A stretch of DNA of 64,000 nucleotides from Gnetum montanum (GCA_015680685.1 MNCI01004036.1:161761-225760), one strand, 5' to 3'. Counted from the stretch's first letter, positions 1 to 11,924 are shown. The notes: generated from the letters alone by a model not told the origin. Made by a program: numbers and translations.

Positions 1-720
1 ATGACCCATATCTTTTCTAGGTCTATCTTAATCCTTTTTTGCTAAATTCGATGTCCTAGCACAATGCCTTCTTAGATCATGAGATGGCTTTTTTGCCAAT
101 TGAGCTGCAAGTTTATTTCAATACATCTTTTTAGTACTTGCTCAAGATGGTCCAAGGCTTAGTCAAACATAGCTCCATAGGTGGAAAAGTCATCCATGAA
201 GATTTCCACACTACTACCGATCTACTGCTGGAAGATACTAAGGACCAAGCGTTGAAATGTTGTAGGGGCATTGCATAGACCGAATGACATCTTACAATAT
301 GCAAAAGTCCCCAGGGACTTGTGAATGTTATCTTGGCATGATCTTTTGGTGTAATTTGGGTTTTTTTATAGCCACTATAATCATCCAAGAAGTTATAATA
401 ACAATGCCTAGATATGGTGTCCAATACTTGATTCACAAATGACAATGGAAAATGATCTTTAAATGTTGTCATATTCAACAACCTGAAGTCGATGCAGACC
501 CACCACTTGCCACCTTTCTTTGGCATAATTATGAGTGGGCCAACCCACTCACTATCTGCAATGGGATAGATGAACCCTACCTTGAGGAGCTATTCAATTT
601 TCTTCTTGATGATTTGTTTCAATTTGGGGTTCAATCACCTCTGTGGTTGCCTTCTAGGCTTCATGCTCAGGTCAGTGTAAATGCAATGCTAATAGGAATT
701 GATCCAAGGATATGACCAAG
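1..720 (-). pseudogene. Element B reverse transcriptase (degenerate)
   Basis: The minus strand encodes recognisable Ty3/gypsy RT segments. These are the fingers motif PKKGGKW followed by a degenerate IDFRLLN (about 526-480), a palm block, and an intact FMDDFS catalytic motif near 190-215. The thumb region EGIVLGHRI runs on toward base 1. Reading frames shift several times and there are in-frame stops, so it cannot be translated as one protein. It is homologous to the RT of element A, with which it shares the block KDHFPL followed by the palm. The N gap at 729-904 removes the upstream RT/protease linker. Confidence 0.85.
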
Positions 721-728
721 CAAAGGCT

Positions 729-904
729 NNNNNNNNNNNNNNNNNNNNNNNNNNNNNNNNNNNNNNNNNNNNNNNNNNNNNNNNNNNNNNNNNNNNNNNN
801 NNNNNNNNNNNNNNNNNNNNNNNNNNNNNNNNNNNNNNNNNNNNNNNNNNNNNNNNNNNNNNNNNNNNNNNNNNNNNNNNNNNNNNNNNNNNNNNNNNNN
901 NNNN
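729..904. other. Assembly gap (176 N)
   Basis: A run of 176 undetermined bases between the RT and protease parts of element B. Any reading frame across it is meaningless. Confidence 1.
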
Positions 905-1059
905 TTGCATGCTTTAGTGTATGTACTTTTTATGGACTAAATATTTTGCATGCAATTGCATCCCTTATCACTATATGTGATGCATGGAATACGCTTCATT
1001 TCTATCTTGTGCAATTCATTTTCTTTGGAGATTTCCGAAGAGAGATCCCTTATACCCAT

Positions 1060-1380
1060 ACGTGTGTCGATTGTGCTTAACTAAGCTCTTCCTGCAGTTT
1101 TCAACCTTGATCACTAGAAAATTAGCAAGATAGGACCACCCACAATCTATGATCACAATGTCCTCTACTAATCTCAGAGGGACAGTAATTGACTAATCTG
1201 CCAATTCTAGATAGATGTTGCTATTCTTGAGAGGTGGTAGGTTCCAAGCCTTGTACATGTCATGGGAGATGAGATTAACTCTAGAACTAGAGTTAAGAAG
1301 AGTCTTGCATGGCTTATGTCCAACAATCTGCAGGTAAATGAGTGGACTTCCTAGGGCAGATCTTTTCATGGGAAGATTGC
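1060..1380 (-). pseudogene. Element B aspartic protease (degenerate)
   Basis: The minus-strand translation gives a retropepsin-like block: KPCKTLLNSSSRVNLIS, then a WSYLANFLV segment. It aligns with the protease of element A (LLDLGSEVNLIS and WSYPANFLV). The catalytic triplet is NSS where a D-S/T-G or D-L-G type motif is expected, so the active site is lost. It lies between gag and RT, the normal order for this lineage. Confidence 0.7.
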
Positions 1381-1389
1381 TAGCCTTGA

Positions 1390-3073
1390 TCTAGTCCAAA
1401 ACAACATGAGTTAGCATTACAGTGTGAATCCGAGGTGGCACTTGGTTTGAAGGACACTCAAAGGTATTTGATGTAAAGGATGAGGGTATTAGAGATGTAA
1501 GATGATTAACCAAACTAGGTTGTGAGGGTTGGAGAGGACTGTTGGGTTGGAAGAAAGGTCTTTTTTTTGGATTGATTATCCAAACCACTTGGCTGGAAAG
1601 CTAGTTGTGAATGTACAGCCCTCATAGCATTTTGTTGTTATGGTTATGGAGGAATCTCACCTTGCATGGATGGAGCAGGAGGTCATTGGGTTGAAGGTGG
1701 AGGTTTGTGTGTAGATGGATGTGGAGGGTGGTATGGATGTGGGTTTTTCCCTCAAGCAGATGGTGAATGTGTTTAGTGGTACTCTGGAGGGTAATAGTGA
1801 TGCTGAAATGAGGTATGACTTGTAGAACTTCTTAGGGAGATGGGTTGTTTAACATAGTACCTGTATGGATATGGTTACCTATAAGGGTACTATTGCCTTA
1901 GCGGTGGCATTTCCCATGATTGTGGTTGGTACCATTGTTGGTATTATTCATAAGGTTGTGGAGCAACTCCACTTGGGTAGTAAGCTTGTTGTTGCTGGTG
2001 GAACTGCCTTGGATTACCTTGAGGATAAGGTAATTATCTAGGTGCTTACCTTTGTGCTAGTTGAGGATTCCATGCATACACCCTAGACTCTTGTAAGTGT
2101 GACACTATAGGGCAACAACCCTTAGGATGTTCGTATTGATAGATGTCACAATCAGTTTCATTATTAGAGTCAATTTCCACAACTTCCTCTATAGTAGCAG
2201 CTTTGCCCTTACCTCTTTACTAGGCACGCTTAGCTTCTTTTCACCTTTTGCAGTTATGATCACTATTTTACTCTTTGGATTTTTCAGCAATATTCATAGC
2301 CATTTGAAATTTTTCATTCAAAGAGTTTCGTAATTTATCAACCTTTACCAAAATATCAGAAACATATTTTTGGATGGGTAAGGTTTTCCTATAAGAGTGA
2401 ATAGTATCTTCCCTATTCCCTCTTGAGAACCATCAGATGAAGAGGAATGTTTAGAATCATATGAAGAGGATGGAGAGGAAGGTGGACTACCACCACCACT
2501 CTTTTTCTTATTACAACCATCATCTTTAGATCCTTTGCTACTGTGATGCTTGCTTGAGTTCCTACCTTGGTTGTCACTTTTTCTTGAACCTATTTTATGA
2601 ATAGTGGATCACAAGTTCAGGGTCACATTCTTATCATCAATAACAGGGGGTGGAGAATCTTCATGTTGAGAACCTTTAAAGGGAGGATCCTCATTATCAT
2701 CTTGATGTAGTAGGAACAAGGGATTAGTGTAATGTTTCCCCTTTGTAGCCTCATGGAGCTTCTCCTAATGTTGATCTCACTTACGTTGTGTTTCACTGGG
2801 ATAGAATTTTCAAGTGTCATAACCATCCACAATGTATTCTTCATGAAGATTTGAGATGTCTAACTTCTTAAGAGTTTTAAGTAGCATCCTGGGTACAGAT
2901 CAATCGAGGGGTAAGATGATGTTGCCCTCCATATCATGCCATTGCAGCTATTCATCCTAATGTAGGATGAAGGTGAAGTTTGATACATACTCATTTGGAT
3001 GAGTATATATCACTTTGCACTCCTGTGGGATTGGTGATTTGACATCTTTGCGCTTGTGAGAAGAAGAAGACAT
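1390..3073 (-). pseudogene. Element B gag (degenerate)
   Basis: The reading frame starts at an ATG at 3073-3071, about 130 bases inside the primer-binding site. The start MSSSSHKRKDVKSPIP leads into a block (YTHPNEYVSNFTFI) that aligns with the N-terminal gag block of element A (YTHLDDYTLEFTFI). Downstream the minus strand is proline-rich and broken by stops. No intact CCHC knuckle was found by eye. The start was chosen because the same ATG context is preserved in element A. Confidence 0.65.
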
Positions 3074-3202
3074 TTTGCAAAACAAAATAAAACTATTAGT
3101 GTGCTTTTATAATTATATGTATAGTGGGAATGATTTTGACCTTGAGGTTCGTACAATGATATTTACTTAAACCTAAATAGTGCACATTTCAACAAACAAA
3201 AT

Positions 3203-3219
3203 CCCCAACAATGGTGCCA
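3203..3219 (-). other. Primer-binding site, tRNA-Asp type (element B)
   Basis: The minus strand reads TGGCACCATTGTTGGGG one base inside the LTR. The complement of the plant tRNA-Asp 3' end is TGGCGCCGTTGCCGGGG. All four differences are C-to-T or G-to-A transitions, as expected from decay of methylated cytosines. Confidence 0.8.
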
Positions 3220-3220
3220 A

Positions 3221-4130
3221 TGATGAGTAGTGAGGTACCCCTATGCCCAACCATACAAATGACAAGTGTTCAAGCATGATCTGGTCAAATTTTGTAGACT
3301 TTGNGACAAGTGTTCAAGCATGATCTGGTCAAATTTTGTAGACTTTGTAGTTTCTGGTGCACTAGTCTTCTAGGTAGTGAACCTTTACCTTAAGGTCAAT
3401 CATTGTTTTCCCAATTACACTTGTGATGTACATTAGTATGGTTAAGTGTAATTGAGGCATATGATTTTTATCATTTTATATTTAATGATTTGGTGTTCAA
3501 AGGGAGATAAAAAGTAATTAGATTAACTAATTAACTAGTGTCTAACTAATCCTAACATAAGCATCCAGTCCTACTTTCCATACATGTCCTGTACCCATGT
3601 ATCTGCTATTGGGTTACCAAGTGCTATGCTACTGGGCGTACTAAGTAATAATGCTACTGGGATTACTAAGTGAATACATGTTACGTTCAAAGCAGTTGTA
3701 CTTATGTGTTTAATCTATCTTGGTTAATTGCTTCATTAACTTAATTACTAGAAAATATTTGATAAATATCTGAAAACATTTAATAAATAATTAAAACAAT
3801 TAAATGCATAAATAAAATATTTAATCTATCCAAAGTGTTGCAAGGTTTATCAGAAAGCTTGTCTTTATTATGGCACACATTATCGTGCTTAAGTACAACA
3901 ATGCTCGAATAAAGATTCATACACTCAATGACTCCTAATATGGGCACTTGGGAGGAAAATTCTAACTCTCAAATAAATAAACTGTAAGAGCTTCGTTGCT
4001 AAAAATTTTTTTTTGCCATAAATGTGATTGGTGGACTCGTATTTATAGCTGAATACAGACACTATGTTCATGGAGCCTTGTCGCATTGACCAGGCCTCAT
4101 TGATGCAGCCAATTAAACCGTGACTCATCA
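3221..4130 (-). repeat. 5' LTR of element B
   Basis: The LTR runs between inverted termini. The plus strand begins TGATGAGTAGTGAGGTACCCC and ends GACTCATCA, and it is followed by the primer site on the internal side. The same LTR family is seen at 33884, 48251, 56312 and 58815. It includes a 43-bp duplication around a single N (3261-3347) that looks like an unmerged contig overlap. Confidence 0.8.
3261..3347. repeat. 43-bp direct duplication flanking a single N (3304)
   Basis: Bases 3261-3303 are repeated exactly at 3305-3347 with one N between them. Perfect identity in an otherwise degraded LTR and the central N point to an unresolved contig join rather than a biological duplication. Confidence 0.9.
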
Positions 4131-4708
4131 CTAGTAAATCATCATTGAAAAAATCATGCACAAAAACAATGGTAAGTATAATTCTCAAAGAAAACATAAA
4201 TAATAAACTCATAGCCTAATGTTAAACATGTACACAGATATGAAAAATAATATAGGATTGAAAAACACATATCCATCAGTATGACTTTCCCATGACTAAG
4301 TTATGAGACACCAACCTTGGACAACACTAACTAAAGATATACACTGAAGAACACATGCACAATAATTAAATGTATGAATGTAAAAAGTAAAAACCCAAAA
4401 GATGGTAAACCATGTGACATCATCAACCAAATAAATTAAAATATGTAAGATCATGAGATGTAACTTAGTGAGATATCTAATCTCTAATTAAAATAAAGAA
4501 GCAGAAAACAAAGGTGGAAGAAGATAGTCCTAGTCATATCATTAGGCTCATCGAGTCACAATCACACACACAAAAGACTAATCAAGTACATTATGCAATG
4601 TAACCACCATCATCCTGGAAGTTAATCTTGAGCTCACTTACTCCTAATGCCAAGACACTAAGGATTCATAAGTGTGTCCTCATCATAGTAAGCACCTACC
4701 TCTCTTAT
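4131..4708. other. Unassigned AT-rich spacer
   Basis: This stretch lies between element B and element A. It is AT-rich, with no coding potential I can support and no recognisable repeat ends. It should be the left flank of the site into which element A inserted, matching sequence right of 36277. Confidence 0.5.
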
Positions 4709-5468
4709 TGGTGAATCATTGTTGGGTTGCATCGACGTGACATCTATTTGTGTCTATATAAATGCACACACCCACCACATTTATGACATCAGTTGATTAA
4801 TAGCATAATGAATTTCTTGCAATTTTTTTTTGTAGAAGTTAAAGTATTTTCTAAGTATTGTAGTAAGAGTCAAGAATTGTACAGATCATTATTTGAGCAC
4901 CAATGTGCCTAGACACATTATTGTAATGGAAATAAAGATGAGATTATTGATAAACCTTACTTGGGAATAGATTAATTTTTACTTTCATGTAATTTACTAT
5001 TCATGTATTTTACTTCCATGTTTTTAGTTAATTAATTAAACAAACATAAGTACGACCACCTTGAGCATAATGTTAATGCTTGGTAATCCTTGTAGTGCTA
5101 TCACTTGAAAACCTTATAGCGTTGTAACAAGTCTAGGATGTGTACAAAAGGTGGGACCATACACTTATGCTAGGAAGTAGGCTAAGACATTAGTTAGTTA
5201 CTTATATTAATACTTCATTAATTACTTTGTTCTATGGTTAGGATAATTAGATAAAAAATATAAAAATGATACAAATCATGTGCCTTGGCTCTACTTAACC
5301 ATATGCTTATGTCTATACAAGTGTAGCTAAGAAGGCAACGACCACACCCTTAAGTCACTATATTTAATATTGGCATTTAGAGAGCTAAAGTTCTCTGAAT
5401 TTGGTTGAAGTGTTAGTGAACGCTTGTGATTCATATGGTTGGATGTAGGAGGTACCTACCACTCATCA
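4709..5468 (+). repeat. 5' LTR of element A
   Basis: It starts TGGTGAATCATTG and ends CCACTCATCA, directly before the primer site. It contains a TATA box (4755-4762) and an AATAAA poly(A) signal (4931-4936), the expected U3-R layout. It aligns over most of its length with the 3' LTR at 35206-36272, which is longer because of an internal duplication and a G-rich insertion. Confidence 0.85.
4755..4762 (+). promoter_or_regulatory. LTR TATA box (element A)
   Basis: TATATAAA in the 5' LTR, about 170 bases before an AATAAA. The matching 3' LTR has the same box near 35318. It would have driven the genomic transcript. Confidence 0.65.
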
Positions 5469-5469
5469 T

Positions 5470-5487
5470 TAGTGCTATTGCTAGGGA
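5470..5487 (+). other. Primer-binding site, tRNA-Asp type (element A)
   Basis: It reads TAGTGCTATTGCTAGGGA against the expected TGGCGCCGTTGCCGGGGA. All six mismatches are C-to-T or G-to-A transitions. It begins one base after the LTR. Confidence 0.75.
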
Positions 5488-5618
5488 TTTTATTTAACTA
5501 AATGTTCTACCTAGAAGAGATAGTGAAATCATTTATAGATGTTGTAAAAGGACTTAATGCTAACATCATTAGTAACAAAGAGAATCATAAAAGCACACCA
5601 TTTTTCTCAATCACTAAT

Positions 5619-8200
5619 ATGGCTTCTTCTTGCAGGGAAGATTCTCCACCATTGTTCATGGGCAATTCCAATTAGCAAAGACAAGAAGGCCACAAGATGC
5701 TCATGCCTCAATAATTTAAGGTGGTCTACACTCATCTGGATGACTATACTCTAGAATTCACCTTCATCGTACATCAGGATGAGGAGCTATGATGGAGGAA
5801 CATGAAAGGCAACATCATGTTGCCTCTCAACTGATTTGTTCCTGCAATGCTGTTGAAAAATATTATCAAGTTGGGCATTGTAGGACTAAATTTTGAGTAC
5901 GAAGTGTAGGATCATACTTACTAGGATTATCATCCCACAAAGGCACAGAAAAAGAAAGATTGACAAATGAAAGCTCGATGTGAGGCCACATAAGGTAAAC
6001 AGGGCCATATCCACTTGTTCGTGTAGACACACAAAGAAGGTGTGGACTTCTTTTTGGGGAGATTTGATTACACTAATTCTCTTCCTCTCTTTGCTGAGGA
6101 GACCCTTAATCAGAATTTGTAGTCCACTGTGAACAACCCTTGGTTTGGGAATAATGGATCGCACAATTAGAGGGGCTCAAAAGGAGGTAGCTAGGGTAGG
6201 AACTAGGACAAGCACCATGAAAAAGACAAACATGATGAAAGGGGTAGGAACCAAAGGATGTGGAGTAGTAGGTACCACTTTGGCACTAGTTTTCCTCCCT
6301 CTTTACCTTTTTCATCCTCATCATCTTCCTCCTCCAACTCCAATGGGAGTCATAGATGTAACAAAAATCGTGATGGAGGTGAATGACAGGAGAGAGATGA
6401 TCATAGATCTTGTTGTAATGATAATGGCTATGGGCATGAACAGTAGAAAGATGATCAAAATAGAGAAAGGAAGGACAATAGGACTCATCATAGGAATCAT
6501 GGCCATGATAGAGGTTACCAAGATCACTATGACTATTACGAGCCCCTGTTGACAACAAGAAATATGCTAAACATCGTAGAGGCTGTATGGATCCTAACTA
6601 GGCACATGAAAGATAGCTGAATCAAATGGTTGGATATGAATAATATCCCCAAGTTTGAAGGGAGGTATAATTTAGATCTACAAAATTTCTTGTAAGCCTT
6701 TCATAATGTTTGTACCTTGTAGAACATCAAGAAAGTCTAGCAAAAGTTGAAAGTATTTTCCAGAACACTCATTAAGGAAGTAGAAAGTTGGTACCTCTCC
6801 GTACAAATGGAATCCATTCAAAGATATAGTACAATGCTCGAATTATTCAATGAGAAGTATTAGATGTACTCTTGAGTGTCCAACTTGAGAAGGAAAATCC
6901 AAGGATGAAAACAAGGCACTAATGAATCCTTGGATGCAATCATGGGTGGGTGTTACTCCTTGTTGCATTGATGCTTAGGCCATGGCTATTCTCAAAAGGA
7001 TTAGTTGCATCACATCATAGATGGGCTTTGAACTGAAATGAGAGGAACTCCTGGGGTCTATCCCTAGGGGAGGTTGTTCGAGCTAAGGGCCCATTAGATT
7101 TAAAGGCTCATTAAGCAGGTAGTTAAGAGAGAGGGTGAGTTGAAAAAATGAGAAAGTGTCAAGGAGTATAACATGAAGCCTTCTCTCCACAAGAGGAAGG
7201 ACCAATTCTATGAAAATTAGGTGGAGGCACCACTTGATAAAGTGGTGCAAAAAAAAAAAAATAAAAAAAAATAAAAAACATTGCCAATATAAAAATCTAT
7301 CTTTAAAATATCGGCTAAGGTTAATAAAATGTAGGACTCCTTGGATGAAAAATTCCAAACTACTTTAAGAAGTGCTAAGAAGAACATAGACTAAGGAGGT
7401 AGTGATTGTGACAGAAGGAAGAAAAAGGAGGCTGAACATGACTATCATAAGGCTAAGGGTAAAGTTGCAATAATTGAAATTGAGAAGGTTGTAGATTCCG
7501 AGTCAGATGATGGTGAGTGTGACATATGCCAATATGAACATCACAAGGGATGTTGCCCTATTGTGTCACACTTGTAGGAATTTGGGATGTACACTCTAAA
7601 TCCAAAATTAGCAAAATAGTAAGCACCTAGGAGGTTGACTTATCCACAAGGCAATTATCAGTAGCAGTTTCACCACCAAACTTATTATCTGAGTGGAGTG
7701 ACACCACAATCTCATGAACAATATTAGCAATGGCAACACCTACAGTCATGGGGGATGTCACCCCAAGGTAGCAGTACCCTTATTGCCAACTTGATTCTTA
7801 TGGGTACTATGTTTAGTAGTCAATTTGTCCATGTGACTCTTCTAGTTATGCTTTCTTTCAACACCACTACTATCCTCTTGAATATTACAGAGCAGCTTCA
7901 CCAAAGGGGGAGTCCTAATTTTCCTATCATCCTCCTCCACATCATTCTAGTCTTACACCTTCATCTACAACTCCTCTTTCACTTGCTTCATCTATGTAGG
8001 GTGAGATCCTAGCACAACCATAGCAAAGAAATGCTACAAGGGTTGTAAACTTACAACCAGCTTCTCAATCAAGTGGTTCTAACACTAAGCCATGCAAGAG
8101 ACCTTTCTTCAGAACCAATAGCCCCACAAATCCCTCACAGACACCTGTGGCTATGAACCCTACTCCTACCTCCTCTGCAACATTCATTGATTCTCCTTCA
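5619..8200 (+). pseudogene. Element A gag (degenerate)
   Basis: It starts at the ATG at 5619 (MASSCREDSPPLF). Recognisable gag blocks follow: YTHLDDYTLEFTFI, a basic His/Arg-rich linker (about 6130-6540), and the capsid-like block DMNNIPKFEGRYNLDLQ (about 6637 on). Then come VSNLRRKIQG and a knuckle at 7518-7556, CDICQYEHHKGCC, which fits CX2CX3HX4C as in Athila-type gag. A Pro/Gln-rich tail follows. Numerous stops and frameshifts mean it is a pseudogene. The capsid block aligns with the gag of D and E (NNIPKFARGYDLDPQHHLQ). Confidence 0.75.
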
Positions 8201-8269
8201 AACTAAAACACCTGCTAGCTACATATTGTCATGCTGACGCATGTAGTCACTAATTAGATAAAGGTTGAC

Positions 8270-8625
8270 CATCTTCCCAAGAAGAGATTTGATCTTAGGA
8301 GTCCCCTTATTTATGTATAGATTGTCAAAAATGAACCTTGTAAAGCTCTTTTGGACTTAGGTTCTGAAGTCAATTTGATTTCATAAGATAAGTACAAAGC
8401 CTAGAACCTACCTCTAGTGAAAAAGAGAAATATAGGGTTAGAATTGGTAGACCAATCCATTACTATTTATTTGGGATTGGTTGAAGCCATTATGACCACT
8501 ATTTGTGGATGGTCATATCCTGCCAACTTCTTAGTGATCCATGTGGAGAATGCTAAGGGGGACTTCCCAATCATCATGGGAAGAGCATGGCTAAGTACAA
8601 TTGATGCATGGTTAAGGATCTAAGA
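8270..8625 (+). pseudogene. Element A aspartic protease (degenerate)
   Basis: It has a retropepsin-like motif LLDLGSEVNLIS near 8349-8386; D-L-G-A/S is the usual Athila form of the catalytic triplet. Then come WSYPANFLVI and the closing block FPIIMGRAWLSTIDAW. One stop directly follows the motif and others are scattered. It lies between gag and RT as expected. Confidence 0.75.
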
Positions 8626-9019
8626 TCTCTCCTTGGAAATTTCCAAGGAGAATGAGTTTAGAAAGATTGAGAAAAAACATGTTTCATGTAAAGTGATACA
8701 GGGTGCTACTACATGCAACGATTGTGGACTATCAAGAGCATATTCCTTAAAGCATGTAGTCAGTGTGGACTAAATAGAAGTAAATCCAGTGGCTAATAAT
8801 AGATAGAGTGGCTGAATCATCAATGTTCATGGAACCAGCTGAGAGCCTCATGAGCTCCTACATAGAGAGCATGGATCAACTAGAGCAAATCCAGCATCAA
8901 CTCTTTGATAAACATGGAGAAATCAACTTGGGAGAGTTGGAGATCTGAGAGACTTTCAAGTAGGAGCCCCTTAAGTTGATGAATTTACTAGTAGGTATGG
9001 AGTATGTCTTCTTAAACAA

Positions 9020-9347
9020 TGGTAAACCAATCATTGTTAATGTCACACTTGCTCGTGAACAAAATAAGAAGTGGTTGGAAGTCATGAAAAAATGGCCAAC
9101 AACCTTTGCCTAGTAATATCATGAGCTCACTAGAATAGATCCAAGGATATGCTGGCATAGAATCTACACAGACACCTCCATCAAACCAAGAAGGCAATGG
9201 TAGAGATACTTGGACTCCAAGCTCAAGTAGATTGTCAAGGAGGAGATTGAATAGCTCCTCAAGGTGGGGTTCATTTACTCCAGTGTGGATAAAAAGTGGG
9301 TTAAACCACTTGTTATAGTTCCAAAGAAAGGAGGTAAGTGGAGGATC
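9020..9347 (+). pseudogene. Element A reverse transcriptase, 5' segment (interrupted)
   Basis: This is the start of RT up to the nested insertion. It contains the fingers block WVKPLVIVPKKGGKWRI, then ends abruptly within the codons expected to encode CIDFR. The reading frame resumes at 27327 (IDFRMLNMVTYKDHF equivalent, with damage) after removing the Tat element and one copy of the 5-bp duplication GGATC. This shows an intact RT reading frame existed before insertion, although upstream stops now precede it. Confidence 0.85.
9343..9347 (+). repeat. Target-site duplication GGATC (left, element T)
   Basis: GGATC at 9343-9347 is repeated at 27322-27326, immediately outside a TG...CA-bounded element. 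A 5-bp duplication is standard for Ty3/gypsy integration. Confidence 0.9.
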
Positions 9348-10538
9348 TGTACCGCCTGGAATCGTCGGTCTTCGGCTGGAAGGAAAAACAGAGGCTGTGG
9401 GATCGCAGGATGCGTACAGAAGACCCTGCGTTCGCCTGAGGGCGAGCTGGAATGCGACAAAGGCAGAGTACCTTGGGTGGTTCGCACGCGGATCAGACAA
9501 GGATTTCCCTGCACGTACGCAAAATGCAAATACGTTGGGTTATGCGTAAACGATGTGCGGGCGTAAACAAGACAACAGAACAGCGTAAAGCGTAAATGGA
9601 TGCAAATGAAGCGTGAGCGTAAACAGGCATAAACAGTTTGTGGGCCAAATTGACGTAAAACTGTAAAAGAACTTATGCAGCAAATGTAAACAATGATATT
9701 GCAGAGTCAAAGTACAATGCACCGGTCTAACGTAGTCGTGTGGGAACACAAGGTAGACGAAAAGCCCCGACGTATACAGGGATGACTCTGGTTCGCAGGG
9801 CAGGCGGAGCGTAGAGAGTGTCTGCAGCGTACAAGGGTTCCAGCGTAAGAAGGTTTCAGCTTTGGCGCGCAGCGTAAATGTTCTCTGGTATGCTCCGGGA
9901 TTTTGCCAAACGACCTGGCGAAAGTGGAAAAATGGGGTTTTTATACAGGTTGTTACGCTAGACTCGGGATGGGAGACACGTGGCGCATTGACCGGGTACA
10001 TATGCTTTACAAATATACAAAATGTTACAACTGCTGGGCGTATAAGCCGCATCAGGTCAGCGTATACGCTGGGCGTATACGCTGAATGTGCTGGGCGTGT
10101 GAACTGGGTGGAGTGCTGGAGAACGCTGGGCGTACACGTCGGGCGTGTACGCTGATGGATGCTGGGCATACACGCTGGGCGTATACGCTGAAGGATGTCC
10201 ACTTGCTTCAATCCTTGCTCTTCGGTGTTATCTTCACACTATCATTGGAGATCTTGTTGTCGAGCGTGCACATCTGCAGTACCTGGGCGCGTACGCCGGA
10301 GAGCCGGGCGTATACGCTAGGCGTACACGCTGTAGAGTGCTAGGCGTATACGCTGGGCGTATACGCTGTAGGTGTGAACCTGGGCGTATACGCTGGCACG
10401 ATGTACTTGGAGAAAACTAAGTGTCGCGATCTCCAAGGTTGCTGCGTGTGGAATCTTATGCAGTTGGTGTCTTTCGTGGGTCCGAGGGACCTGCTTGGTG
10501 TCGGGTAAGTACTGAGCTCCGAATTTTGTGGTGTTTCA
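9348..10538 (-). repeat. 3' LTR of element T
   Basis: 1,191 bp, beginning (plus strand) TGTACCGCCTGGAATCG and ending TGGTGTTTCA. It matches 26171-27321 throughout. Its centre (about 10060-10395) is packed with the palindrome GCGTATACGC and variants spaced by a few bases. Long open frames on both strands here arise from this repeat and are not genes. Confidence 0.93.
10060..10400. repeat. GCGTATACGC palindrome cluster in the 3' LTR
   Basis: Many copies of the 10-bp palindrome GCGTATACGC and near variants (GCGTACACGC, GCGTGTACGC), often followed by TGG. The same motif recurs in the 5' LTR (26860-27180), the leader (25560-25930) and the first intron of the antisense gene (16140-16900). Confidence 0.85.
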
Positions 10539-10540
10539 TT

Positions 10541-10555
10541 GACCCCTCTTTGTTG
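10541..10555 (-). other. Polypurine tract of element T
   Basis: The minus strand reads CAACAAAGAGGGGTC just before the 3' LTR start (TGAAACACC). The purine run AAAGAGGGG is the probable plus-strand primer. Confidence 0.65.
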
Positions 10556-11924
10556 ACGCTTGGAGGAATCGACCCGAGAAGTGTCGACAAAGAAGTGCAC
10601 AACACCACAAGCAACTTGATGTAGACGTTGTCCTTTGTTGCCTGACTAGACGTTATCGCACCGTGTTCAGTAGTACAGGGATTGGGAAAAGGGAATGTTG
10701 TACCTGGGAGGTTAGGGAGATTACGGGGATTGATGATTGGTCCATGGGATTAATCAGGGGAAAGGGGATGCTCTGATGTGAGGCATCCTGATCCTTGTCA
10801 ATAGCCATTGTTTAGCAGACTCGGAGTGCAGACATGCGATGTGTGTTCTTTGGCAGAACAAGGCTCTTGGTTAGTTTTCAAGAGAACTTGTTGGCAAGGC
10901 TAAAGCCATGGGAGGATGTGTTACATTCTCTGGGAGAGCAGGGCCCATGTTTAGTGTTCAGGGGGGACCTGCTGGCGGTGAGCCAAAGCCATGTAACTGG
11001 ATGCTTTTTGACCATTTTGGGCATGAGTACTTGGTTTTGAGATGACTGCCTTCCCGCCTGGGGCTGGTATGGGAAGCGCCAGGGGTCTCTGTTTTTTTTT
11101 GAGTTGATTTTGTACTCACGCTTAGGTGCCAGGCTGTGTGTTGCAACTGCTGTAACGCGTGGCAGTGTGCCACAGCGTGCTCAATGTTTTGAATGTACGG
11201 GATGTGTCAAGGGTGTGGTTGAATAAAATGGACTGGTGAAGGGATATGGAATTTTATCGATGAATGGGGATGTACTAGTGAATGGTTTGATTTAGTCTTG
11301 TCGGGTATGCTGCGAACATTGTCTTATCTTGCTGCTCATGACGAAGTGCCGTCTTGTGCGAAACCTCCGGGTGTCATCCTGCAAACACAACTCCAAGGAG
11401 ACAAGCAAACCGTGGATGAAAAAGCGAGCTTAGACTTACATGGCGGCCGACAACACAGAGATGTTGGAGGATGGCAGGCACTGTATGTAGCTGACAGCAG
11501 TATTGATGACGAGCGATGCAGTGACGTTGATGGACAATCATGGCGGCGGATTGATGTGCCGGATGTGGATTTGCCAATTTATAGTCTTGGCAGACTATTA
11601 TGGGTTAGTTTTATGTCATGACCCGTTGGACATTGCCTGTTTTAGCATCGTGGCGGACGGTACGTTGCCAGTTTTTAGTCTTAGTGGACTGTGAAGAGGC
11701 AAGCTAGTTTAAAGTCTTGGCGGACCCTGATGGCTGTGACGGTGGCAGTTCACTGTCATGTCGGACGAGTGCTAGTTTATCGTCGTTGCGGACGCTGTGA
11801 TATTAGTTTTAAGTCATAATCCAAGACTATTCTGTGGTATCAGTTTATCGTCATGATTCCAGGACGAGCTGTGGTATCAGTTTATAGTCGTAATTCCAGG
11901 ACTTGCACGTACCTGAGTTTATAT
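10556..11924. other. Element T 3' untranslated region
   Basis: About 1.4 kb between the integrase stop and the polypurine tract. It holds two degenerate copies of an approximately 85-base unit (about 10850-11000, each ending near AAAGCCATG). It also holds a cluster of short repeats of the form AGTTTATnGTCnTnnCGGAC (11575-11905). The plus-strand frame at 11298-11621 is open for 107 codons but resembles nothing I know. Confidence 0.55.
11575..11905. repeat. Degenerate AGTTTA...CGGAC repeats (T 3' region)
   Basis: About ten imperfect copies of AGTTTAtnGTCnTnnCGGAC spaced 30-50 bases apart. The same motif occurs at 20905-21190, immediately downstream of the antisense gene. Confidence 0.65.

Larger units (their letters stand above)
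1..4130 (-). mobile_element. Element B: Athila-like Ty3/gypsy element, 5' portion
   Basis: This is a minus-strand LTR retrotransposon truncated by the window start. Read from 4130 downward it has a 5' LTR (4130-3221), a primer-binding site matching the 3' end of tRNA-Asp, gag (from an ATG at 3073), a protease region, and reverse transcriptase running to base 1. The tRNA-Asp primer is an Athila-lineage trait. Many stops and frameshifts show it is dead. Integrase and the 3' LTR would lie left of the window. Confidence 0.85.

Noticed and set aside
6145-6552. 135-codon plus-strand frame (and opposing minus-strand frames) in element A gag
   Set aside because: The true gag frame here is the His/Arg-rich linker read in another phase; the other frames are shadows of a low-complexity stretch.
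9540-10211. Open frame of 223 codons on the minus strand in the 3' LTR of T (and a 206-codon counterpart at 26363-26983)
   Set aside because: Both lie within LTR copies, include the palindrome repeats, have no conserved domain and are duplicated only because the LTR is. Their openness follows from the repeat composition.
10060-10400. Regular palindromic repeats that might suggest a CRISPR array
   Set aside because: Spacing is irregular and very short, repeats are 10-bp palindromes, the context is a plant LTR, and no cas-like genes exist.
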